Assembly: GCA_011524805.1 (NCBI GenBank)
Contig: WTJO01000011.1
Span: 1-5,250, forward strand
Origin: Alphaproteobacteria bacterium
Lineage (GTDB): Bacteria > Pseudomonadota > Alphaproteobacteria > Puniceispirillales > Puniceispirillaceae
Reading direction: 5' to 3'
Length of the DNA stretch: 5,250 nucleotides
Shown here: one piece after another, positions 1 through 4,866 of the stretch
Numbering within the stretch: position 1 is the stretch's first letter
How the letters are laid out: every line of letters begins with the position of its first letter
Translations under genes and position numbers: made by a program
Notes under the pieces: generated by a model
The model's database searches: none
What the model was told of the DNA's origin: nothing
The model's input: the letters and a program-made list of their open reading frames with translations, nothing else

Positions 1-383
1 ATTATTACTGGATTATGCGTCTTAACCCACAAGATGCGAAAGCCCGCGGCATTTCAAATCATGATCTTGTCAAAGTGCATAATCATAGAGGCGCTGTTAT
101 CTGTGTTGCCCATCTGACAGAGCGGTTAATGCCGGGGGTTGCCCATTCATATGAATCCTCTGCTGTATGGGAGCCACTAGGCAAAGTCGGCAAATCAGCT
201 GATAAAGGCGGATGTGTGAACTTGCTGTCGCCTTCGCGTACCCAGATCAAAAAAGCACATTCGATGGCAAATGGCCTGTCTATGGTGCAAATTGAAAAAT
301 GGGATGGTGATATTTCCTTCAATCGAGACATTCCATTAACTACAGCAACAGGCCTAAATTCTGATCTGGAGGCTGCAGAATGA
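1..383 (+). CDS. athL: Pyrogallol/phloroglucinol transhydroxylase-like molybdopterin oxidoreductase, large subunit (C-terminal end only)
   Basis: This is the last 126 codons of a DMSO-reductase-family catalytic subunit. The frame is open from position 3 to the TGA at 381-383, and the gene begins outside the window. What is visible is the molybdopterin-dinucleotide-binding domain: an asparagine-proline-glutamine-aspartate-alanine segment, then GI-x-x-x-D-L-V-x-V-x-N-x-R-G, a PG turn (MPGVAHSYES), and near the C-terminus the stretch GGCVNLLSPSR followed by an MANGLSMVQIEKWDG-type ending. The GGCVNLL-SPxR and EKWDG endings, together with the small subunit encoded next, point to the transhydroxylase branch (AthL of Pelobacter acidigallici) rather than to DMSO, nitrate or thiosulfate reductases. 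That enzyme moves a hydroxyl group between polyphenols at a Mo/W-bis-MGD centre with no net redox change. The stop overlaps the next start (ATGA), so the two are co-translated. The substrate is unproven, and the active-site half is not in the window. Confidence 0.85.
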   Translation, partial: YYWIMRLNPQDAKARGISNHDLVKVHNHRGAVICVAHLTERLMPGVAHSYESSAVWEPLGKVGKSADKGGCVNLLSPSRTQIKKAHSMANGLSMVQIEKWDGDISFNRDIPLTTATGLNSDLEAAE

Positions 384-1228
384 AAAAATGGAATATGATT
401 ATAGATGTTGCCAATTGCACAAATTGCAATGTCTGCACCCTGTCTGTTCAGGATGAGCATGTTGGCAATGCCTTTGAAGGCTATGCTGAGGAAATGCCTA
501 AACATGGTCATCGCTGGATTAACATTGAGAGGCGTGAAAGAGGCAGCGCTCCGGCAACAGATGTTGCCTATCTGCCAACCATGTGTCAGCACTGTGATGA
601 TGCGCCCTGTCAGAAAGCCGCGCCTGATGCTGTCACGAAAAGAGATGACGGGATTGTGATTATAGATCCTGTGAAATCCAAAGGACGGCGCGAGATATAT
701 GATGCCTGCCCATTTGGTGCGGTATGGTGGAACGAGGAAAAGGATATCCCCCAGCATTGGATTTTTGATGCCCATCTTCTGGATAAGGGATGGAAAGAAC
801 CTCGTTGTGAAACCTCCTGTGCAACCCGTGCCTTCCGGTCTGTGAAACTTACAGATGAAGAAATGGCAAAGATTGCACAAGAAGAAGGGCTGGAAAGACG
901 CACCCAAGGCCATGGTATTAATACGCGCATTTTCTATAAGAATCTGTGGCGGTTTGATAGTGATTTTATCGCAGGCACTGTGTCAGCAGAACAAAATGGT
1001 ATTGTCGACTGTATCGCCGGTGCAACAGCCACGCTTGTGAAAGATAACAGTGTGGTTGCCACTACCCAGACAGATGCCTATGGCGATTTCAAATTTGACA
1101 GGCTGGCAGCTGACAATGCGGCCTATCAGCTAGAGATATCGGCTGAAGATTTCACGCAAAAGCAGATAGAGCTTACATTTACAGACACTGTTTATCTTGG
1201 TGAAATTAAGCTAACCGCCGCCTCATGA
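380..1228 (+). CDS. athS: Transhydroxylase-like small subunit: iron-sulfur protein with C-terminal beta-barrel (Cna-B/carboxypeptidase-regulatory-like) domain
   Basis: This 282-residue electron-transfer-type subunit matches the length and layout of AthS (about 274 residues) of pyrogallol-phloroglucinol transhydroxylase. Residues 1-150 form the ferredoxin part: C13-C16-C19, then the family signature HRWINIERRERG (44-55), C69-C72-C77, C110-P, and C143-C147. Residues about 185-282 form a beta-sandwich domain that opens after YKNLWRF and ends LGEIKL, as in AthS. The nine ferredoxin cysteines suffice for two [4Fe-4S] clusters (13/16/19+147 and 69/72/77+110). The positions expected to bind a third cluster are V23, W127 and D130 instead of Cys, which is unusual. 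The tenth cysteine, C211, lies in the beta domain. The start at 380 is supported by GGAGG at 368-372 and the ATGA overlap with the large subunit. There is no signal peptide of its own. An alternative is the generic NrfC/DmsB family, but the C-terminal domain argues against it. Confidence 0.88.
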   Translation: MKKWNMIIDVANCTNCNVCTLSVQDEHVGNAFEGYAEEMPKHGHRWINIERRERGSAPATDVAYLPTMCQHCDDAPCQKAAPDAVTKRDDGIVIIDPVKSKGRREIYDACPFGAVWWNEEKDIPQHWIFDAHLLDKGWKEPRCETSCATRAFRSVKLTDEEMAKIAQEEGLERRTQGHGINTRIFYKNLWRFDSDFIAGTVSAEQNGIVDCIAGATATLVKDNSVVATTQTDAYGDFKFDRLAADNAAYQLEISAEDFTQKQIELTFTDTVYLGEIKLTAAS

Positions 1229-1314
1229 TTGCTGTGGGTAATGTTCTGGCAACCGTAGCTACATTCTTCATGCTGAGCAGTAATCTAATCGGCGACTGGA
1301 CTGTATTAATGTGA
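1225..1314 (+). CDS. Possible 29-residue hydrophobic small protein overlapping athS (may be first half of a frameshifted gene)
   Basis: An ATG at 1225 overlaps the athS stop as ATGA, the same coupling used between athL and athS. The reading frame gives 29 residues, MIAVGNVLATVATFFMLSSN followed by LIGDWTVLM, and ends with TGA at 1312-1314. Residues 3-22 are hydrophobic enough for one transmembrane helix. There is no clear Shine-Dalgarno sequence, so translation would depend on re-initiation from athS. The stop touches the next ATG (TGATG). I recognise no family. It may be a real coupled micro-protein, the N-terminal half of a two-helix membrane protein broken by a one-base indel near 1284-1314, or chance. 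The overlap and composition are visible; expression is not. Confidence 0.35.
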   Translation: MIAVGNVLATVATFFMLSSNLIGDWTVLM

Positions 1315-1391
1315 TGGGTATCTTTAATGCTTGTGCAGGCTGGGTTGCTTGGTTCATAGTTGGGCAAGATGATGCAGGGGAATATATCTAA
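1314..1391 (+). CDS. Possible 25-residue hydrophobic small protein (second half of the same putative membrane protein)
   Basis: This frame starts at the ATG that shares one base with the preceding TGA and runs to TAA at 1389-1391. It encodes MGIFNACAGWVAWFIVGQDD then AGEYI: a single hydrophobic, Trp-rich helix followed by an acidic tail. The frame is open upstream only back to 1284, so it cannot be an independent longer gene. Read together with the preceding frame through a -1 shift, it would give a roughly 55-residue two-helix hairpin, which is more natural than two separate peptides. A sequencing indel, a genuine frameshift mutation and termination-reinitiation are all compatible. No known family is recognised. 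Confidence 0.3.
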   Translation: MGIFNACAGWVAWFIVGQDDAGEYI

Positions 1392-1411
1392 GACATTATT
1401 TATGAGGCTGT

Positions 1412-1459
1412 GCCCTTTATTCTGCCTCCTGTCAGAAGGTTTGCTTATCTATAAAGGGC
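1412..1459 (+). repeat. 9-bp perfect inverted repeat with 30-nt loop
   Basis: GCCCTTTAT at 1412-1420 is the exact reverse complement of ATAAAGGGC at 1451-1459. It lies between the putative small ORFs and the sulfatase. It has no T-run after the right arm, so it is not a standard intrinsic terminator. It could be an mRNA hairpin separating the two transcription units, an operator, or chance. Confidence 0.45.
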
Positions 1460-1482
1460 TGGGTGAGATGCTGTGGAGGCGG

Positions 1483-1498
1483 CTGCCACCCTGCCACC
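1483..1498 (+). repeat. Tandem 8-bp direct repeat just upstream of the sulfatase
   Basis: CTGCCACC is present twice with no gap (1483-1490 and 1491-1498), ending five bases before the sulfatase Shine-Dalgarno sequence (AGGAAG, 1503-1508). It is probably a slippage duplication; no function is evident. Confidence 0.5.
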
Positions 1499-1513
1499 AA
1501 ATAGGAAGTTGAC

Positions 1514-3148
1514 ATGAATAAAAAGAAAAAGATGAATGTACTGTGGATAATGTCAGATCAGCTTCGCTATGACTATCTCAGCTGCTATGGTGCGACCCAT
1601 ATTCATACACCGAATATTGACTGGCTTGCCTCTCAAGGAGTGCGGTTCGACAAGGCCTATGTGCAGTCGCCTGTATGTGGGCCAAGCAGGATGAGTTCTT
1701 ATACTGGCCGCTATTCTCGCAGTCATGGCGCATGCTGGAACGGCTTTGCCCTGTCTGTTGGTGAACCAACTCTGGGTGATCATATGCGTGAATTGGGGGT
1801 AAAATGCGAGCTGGTTGGCAAAACCCATGCAATACCCGATAAAGAAGGCATGGCGCGGATTGGTATTTCGCCAGATAGTGTGGTCGGCAAGAGGCTAAGC
1901 GAAGCCGGCTTTGATGTGGTGATACGGGATGACGGCACCAACCATTCTGAAAACTTAACCCGTCATGCTCAGGATTATGATGACTATCTGCGAAGTCATG
2001 GCATGGATGGCGAAAACCCGTGGGAGGAATGGGCAAACAGTGCATATGATGAAGATGGCAATCTGGTCACGGGCTGGCTGTTGAAAAATGCCCATCTGCC
2101 TGCGCGTGTCCCCAAAGAACATTCAGAAAGCGCATGGCTTACCACCAGAGGCATTGAATATATCGAAGCACAGGGGGATGAGCCTTGGTTGTGCCACCTG
2201 TCCTATATTAAACCACATTGGCCTTATATGGCACCTGCGCCCTATCATAATATGTATAGCGCAGATGATTTACCGCCAGTTAATCGCTCAGATGCCGAAT
2301 TACAGACAACCCATCCATTGCTGAAAGCCTGGACAGAGATGCGCGTATCCAGAAGCTTTACCAGAGACAAGGTGCGTGAGCGTGTTGCACCTGTATATAT
2401 GGGATTGATAAAAGAGCTGGATGACCAGCTAGGTCGCCTGTTTGACTATTTACGCAGCTCGGGGCGGATGGAAGATACCATGATCATATTCTGCTCTGAT
2501 CATGGGGATAATATGGGAGATCATGGTATTGGGGAGAAGGATCTGTTTTATGATTGTTCAGCCCGCATCCCGCTAATTATTTACGACCCGCGAGAACAGG
2601 CTGATGTTACGCGCGGAACAGTTAATTCCGATCTGGTAGAATCTATTGATCTGGTACCAACTTTCATTTCCTTTTATGATGGCAAACAAAAGCCGCATAT
2701 TCTGGAAGGGCGGTCTCTGGAACCGCTATTACATGGCGTTACTGTGCCATGGCGTGACTATTGCGTGTCAGAATATGATTATGCTACCCGCGATTCACGT
2801 GTTGCACTAGAGTTTGATCAGGCAGATGCGCGGCTTGTAATGATATTTGACGGTCGCTGGAAATATGTCCATGTAGAGCATATGCGCCCGCTTCTATATG
2901 ATTTGCAGACAGACCCGGACGAGCTGAATGAAATCGGAGATGATCCCCGTTATGCATCTGAAATAGACCGGCTGCGTGAGCTTCATTTTGCATGGTCGCG
3001 ACAGCATCACCGGCGTATTACCAAAGATGCGGAAACGGTCGAAAAAATGACAGAAGGCAAAGAGCCTCCCGGCATTATTATCGGCTATTGGGATGAGAGT
3101 GAATTGGCGGTTGATAATCTGCGGGTGCCGCCGCATTTGCGCGGCTAG
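1514..3148 (+). CDS. Sulfatase / phosphonate-monoester-hydrolase-like enzyme (alkaline phosphatase superfamily, formylglycine type)
   Basis: This 544-residue enzyme is predicted to hydrolyse sulfate esters, possibly also phosphate or phosphonate esters. The sulfatase signature C-G-P-S-R followed by TGR lies at residues 55-66; C55 would be oxidised to formylglycine by a maturase not encoded here. Metal ligands expected from the family are D15, Q16, D329 and H330, with R59, N76, K103, H105, H235 and K342 around the active site. Overall order and the PKExSxS, KPHWPY-APYH-MY and KYVH-PLLYDL-TDP segments resemble Rhizobium leguminosarum phosphonate monoester hydrolase. However, K103-x-H105 is the arylsulfatase pattern, where that hydrolase has Tyr and Thr. 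There is no signal peptide (the N-terminus is MNKKKKMNVLW), so a cytoplasmic enzyme is expected. AGGAAG at 1503-1508, five bases upstream, supports this start over the ATG at 1532. The substrate is unknown; a sulfated phenol is a guess from the neighbours. Confidence 0.9.
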   Translation: MNKKKKMNVLWIMSDQLRYDYLSCYGATHIHTPNIDWLASQGVRFDKAYVQSPVCGPSRMSSYTGRYSRSHGACWNGFALSVGEPTLGDHMRELGVKCELVGKTHAIPDKEGMARIGISPDSVVGKRLSEAGFDVVIRDDGTNHSENLTRHAQDYDDYLRSHGMDGENPWEEWANSAYDEDGNLVTGWLLKNAHLPARVPKEHSESAWLTTRGIEYIEAQGDEPWLCHLSYIKPHWPYMAPAPYHNMYSADDLPPVNRSDAELQTTHPLLKAWTEMRVSRSFTRDKVRERVAPVYMGLIKELDDQLGRLFDYLRSSGRMEDTMIIFCSDHGDNMGDHGIGEKDLFYDCSARIPLIIYDPREQADVTRGTVNSDLVESIDLVPTFISFYDGKQKPHILEGRSLEPLLHGVTVPWRDYCVSEYDYATRDSRVALEFDQADARLVMIFDGRWKYVHVEHMRPLLYDLQTDPDELNEIGDDPRYASEIDRLRELHFAWSRQHHRRITKDAETVEKMTEGKEPPGIIIGYWDESELAVDNLRVPPHLRG

Positions 3149-3168
3149 ACTAGCATTACACACAACGC
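3149..3168. other. 20-bp convergent junction without a clear terminator
   Basis: Only 20 bp separate the sulfatase stop from the nitroreductase stop. A short GC hairpin (GCCGC 3130-3134 with GCGGC 3141-3145, six-base loop) lies inside the end of the sulfatase gene, and GCTAG-A-CTAGC (3144-3154) spans its stop codon. Neither is followed by a T-run on either strand. Transcripts from the two sides probably overlap at their 3' ends. Confidence 0.35.
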
Positions 3169-3750
3169 CTAGAGGATCTGGCAGGCATCATCAAATGATG
3201 GCCGGGGCGCACGCTCGCGAATATTCTCGCCTGATCCATATCCAAGGCTCATCAAAAAGCTGGCACGCCAGCTACTACCTTCAAAAAACAGCTCATTTGT
3301 TTTTGCCTGATTAAACCCTGCCATCGGGCCACAATCCAGACCAAGCGCGCGGGCGGCAAGAATGAGATATCCGCCCTGTAGCCAGGTATTATGGCTTGCC
3401 AGACGACTTAACGCCTCTTCGGGCATATTTTCATAATTCGCCTTATCCAGATGCGGTGCCAGCTTATCAAGATGGTCATAGAATTTCATGTCATGTGCTA
3501 CAATCGCAATGACAGGCGCGGTAGCAGCTTTTGGCTTGTTCCCGTCGCCAATAGCCTCCATCAGCTTTGCTTTCGATGCGTCAGAGGTCACAAATACAAG
3601 CCGCATTGGACAGATATTTGATGCGGTAGGTGCATTTTTCACAACCTCATAAAGTGTTTGCAGAACAGCATTATCCACCGGTTTGTCGGTGAAAAATCTG
3701 TGTGTTCTGGCTTCGGTGAAAATCTGTTTGATATGCTCTGGCTGGTTCAT
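3169..3750 (-). CDS. Nitroreductase-family FMN oxidoreductase, RutE/HadB type (putative malonic semialdehyde reductase)
   Basis: This 193-residue protein is the usual length for RutE (about 196) and follows it closely in layout. It has an FMN-phosphate-contacting ARTHR segment at 14-18, APTASNICPMR at 40-50 (the nitroreductase P-S/T-x-x-N-x-x-P-x-R element), TAPVIAIVAHD at 77-87, and GLDCGPMAGF at 137-146. It ends with LGYG and a C-terminal SFDDAC tail. Family members use FMN and NAD(P)H to reduce nitro compounds, quinones or, for RutE, malonic semialdehyde to 3-hydroxypropionate in pyrimidine breakdown. No other rut gene is in the window, so the substrate is open. It lies 72 bp downstream of the GST gene on the same strand and may share its transcript. 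A weak AAAGAG ribosome site lies seven bases before the start (3758-3763). Its stop is 20 bp from that of the convergent sulfatase. Confidence 0.85.
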   Translation of the reverse strand: MNQPEHIKQIFTEARTHRFFTDKPVDNAVLQTLYEVVKNAPTASNICPMRLVFVTSDASKAKLMEAIGDGNKPKAATAPVIAIVAHDMKFYDHLDKLAPHLDKANYENMPEEALSRLASHNTWLQGGYLILAARALGLDCGPMAGFNQAKTNELFFEGSSWRASFLMSLGYGSGENIRERAPRPSFDDACQIL

Positions 3751-3822
3751 AGTTTACTCTTTTTTCTTATGCGGTGTGTTCTGCTGTAAATAGGGCAACT
3801 CTGTTTGCATTACAAGATATGG

Positions 3823-4614
3823 TTACAGATAATCTGCAAATCGGTCATCTGCCAAAAAGGTTTCCTGTCCTGCGGCGTGTATTTTGGCCATTTCTTCTTC
3901 GTTTAACCAGGGTGCAATAGACGCATCAAAAGAGCGGCGTTCTTTAATGCGGTTATACCAGTTTGTGGTTCTGGGATAGTGCGATTCCCATAGACCCGCC
4001 AGCCCGACACATTCGGTGCGGAAAAAATAGGCTGTCACCAGCGCATCTGCCATCGAATAGCTATCTCCCATCAGCCAGTCCGAATGTTCAAGTTCGTCAT
4101 TTATCTCGCGGGCAAGACGTGACATACGTTGCATGGCAACAGGCACATATCCGGATGATGCGCCATTTTCAACAAGGTCCTGCACTTTTTTTGCACGTAT
4201 CTGGTCTGGCATGGATTTCCAGCGCTTCTCAAGCTCATCCTTTGGTTTTGCAAGCAGCATAGAGCGTTGGTAGCTGGCAAATGTCAGCGTGTTCACGCTA
4301 TCATGATATTCAAGACATTGAACACCCCAGACACGTGTTTTGGCCTGCTCTTCGGCGCTCGTCGGCATAAGTGGGTTTACGTCACTTAACTGGTCAATAT
4401 ATTCACAAATGACACTTGATTCGCGTAAAATGAAACCGTCATGTATCAATACAGGCACAAAGGAGCGCGGGTTCAGGGCAATAAATTCCTCAGAGAACTG
4501 CTCGCCCTTGGGCAGGTCGATATGATGGCTTTCCCATGCCATATTTTTCTCTTCCAGAACAATCCTGACTTTGATTGAACATACAGAATTTGCGCCGTGA
4601 TAAAGTTTTAACAT
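3823..4614 (-). CDS. Glutathione S-transferase family protein, LigF (beta-etherase)-like
   Basis: This 263-residue cytosolic protein has the two-domain GST fold. The N-terminal thioredoxin-like domain (1-80) begins MLKLYHGANSVCSIKVRI. S10, C12 or S13 is the likely glutathione-activating residue, and the S-x-C-S spacing recalls zeta-class enzymes. NPRSFVPVL supplies the cis-proline (P54), and RESSVI supplies the glutathione-gamma-glutamyl-binding E65-S66. The helical C-terminal domain (about 90-240) carries the conserved YSMADALVT capping motif (S..D). Length and the NPR-x-x-VPVLxHDG...ESxVICEY stretch are most like LigF of Sphingobium, which cleaves beta-aryl ethers with glutathione. Other GST activities (isomerase, dehalogenase, detoxification) cannot be excluded. 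AGGGAA (4621-4626) six bases upstream supports the start. It is transcribed divergently from the TAXI-like gene and in the same direction as the nitroreductase. Confidence 0.85.
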   Translation of the reverse strand: MLKLYHGANSVCSIKVRIVLEEKNMAWESHHIDLPKGEQFSEEFIALNPRSFVPVLIHDGFILRESSVICEYIDQLSDVNPLMPTSAEEQAKTRVWGVQCLEYHDSVNTLTFASYQRSMLLAKPKDELEKRWKSMPDQIRAKKVQDLVENGASSGYVPVAMQRMSRLAREINDELEHSDWLMGDSYSMADALVTAYFFRTECVGLAGLWESHYPRTTNWYNRIKERRSFDASIAPWLNEEEMAKIHAAGQETFLADDRFADYL

Positions 4615-4695
4615 GATGATTTCCCTACAAAATAGGCACTGAGATGATTGAGATAGGCTCTTTCTGGTTCAGACATATCGGGATTGCAAAAGAGT

Positions 4696-4709
4696 GACTG
4701 CTACCAGTC
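4696..4709. repeat. Small perfect inverted repeat, operator-like
   Basis: GACTG at 4696-4700 and CAGTC at 4705-4709 form a perfect 5-bp dyad around CTAC. It sits just downstream of the minus-strand TATAGT (4712-4717), where a repressor or activator of the GST unit could bind. The dyad is short, so chance is quite possible. Confidence 0.3.
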
Positions 4710-4730
4710 TAACTATAGAGAAAAAAAGTA

Positions 4731-4805
4731 AAAAATCGATAAAAATTAAAGTTGCCAGAAAAATCGATAAAGTCCACAGTAATAGAATGGTAAAATGTTG
4801 CCAGA
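4731..4805. repeat. Two interleaved direct repeats (A-B-A-B) upstream of the TAXI-like gene
   Basis: Motif A, AAAAATCGATAAA (13 bp), occurs exactly at 4731-4743 and 4759-4771. Motif B, GTTGCCAGA (9 bp), occurs exactly at 4751-4759 and 4797-4805. The order is A-B-A-B, with the second A touching the first B. Motif A contains the palindrome ATCGAT. The array ends 61 bp before the start codon, a suitable place for transcription-factor sites, although an imperfect local duplication is an alternative origin. No regulator is encoded in the window. Confidence 0.5.
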
Positions 4806-4854
4806 CATCACCGCACAGCAAGCTTTACGGCCTAGCTTAACAAGTGCGAATTGT

Positions 4855-4860
4855 GGAGGA
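4855..4860 (+). promoter_or_regulatory. Strong ribosome-binding site of the TAXI-like gene
   Basis: GGAGGA lies six bases before the ATG at 4867. It is the best Shine-Dalgarno match in the window and selects this ATG over in-frame ATGs at 4879 and 4894. Confidence 0.8.
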
Positions 4861-4866
4861 AAAATA

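Larger units (their letters stand above)
4615..4866. promoter_or_regulatory. Divergent intergenic regulatory region between the GST and TAXI-like genes
   Basis: These 252 bp separate two divergent start codons and so should hold promoters for both. They are A/T-rich at 4711-4800. Visible elements are the repeats listed separately, a TATAGT on the minus strand (4712-4717) that could be a -10 for the GST gene, and TAGAAT (4783-4788) or TAAAAT (4791-4796) on the plus strand that could be a -10 for the binding-protein gene. No good -35 partner is present at standard spacing for any of them, so exact promoters are not assigned. TGAGAT occurs twice nine bases apart (4640-4645, 4649-4654) within the GST leader. 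No coding sequence is credible here. Confidence 0.55.

Noticed and set aside
83..913. A 276-codon open frame on the minus strand across athL/athS
   Set aside because: It is antisense to two well-supported genes; the translation shows no recognisable domain and is rich in Phe, Ile, Arg and His as expected from complementing coding DNA; it has no ribosome site of note.
1578..2045. A 155-codon minus-strand frame inside the sulfatase
   Set aside because: Its product is His/Arg/Pro/Ser-rich with no fold-like pattern and it is fully embedded in the sulfatase catalytic domain.
3127..3154. Candidate intrinsic terminator at the sulfatase end
   Set aside because: The hairpin is short, overlaps codons and is not followed by a T-run on either strand.
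3093..3314. A 73-codon plus-strand frame spanning the convergent junction
   Set aside because: It overlaps the 3' ends of both convergent genes and has no ribosome site or recognisable product.
4820..4838. Short inverted pair AAGCT / AGCTT before the TAXI-like ribosome site
   Set aside because: Five base pairs around a nine-base loop is within chance expectation, and the pair does not resemble a riboswitch or terminator.
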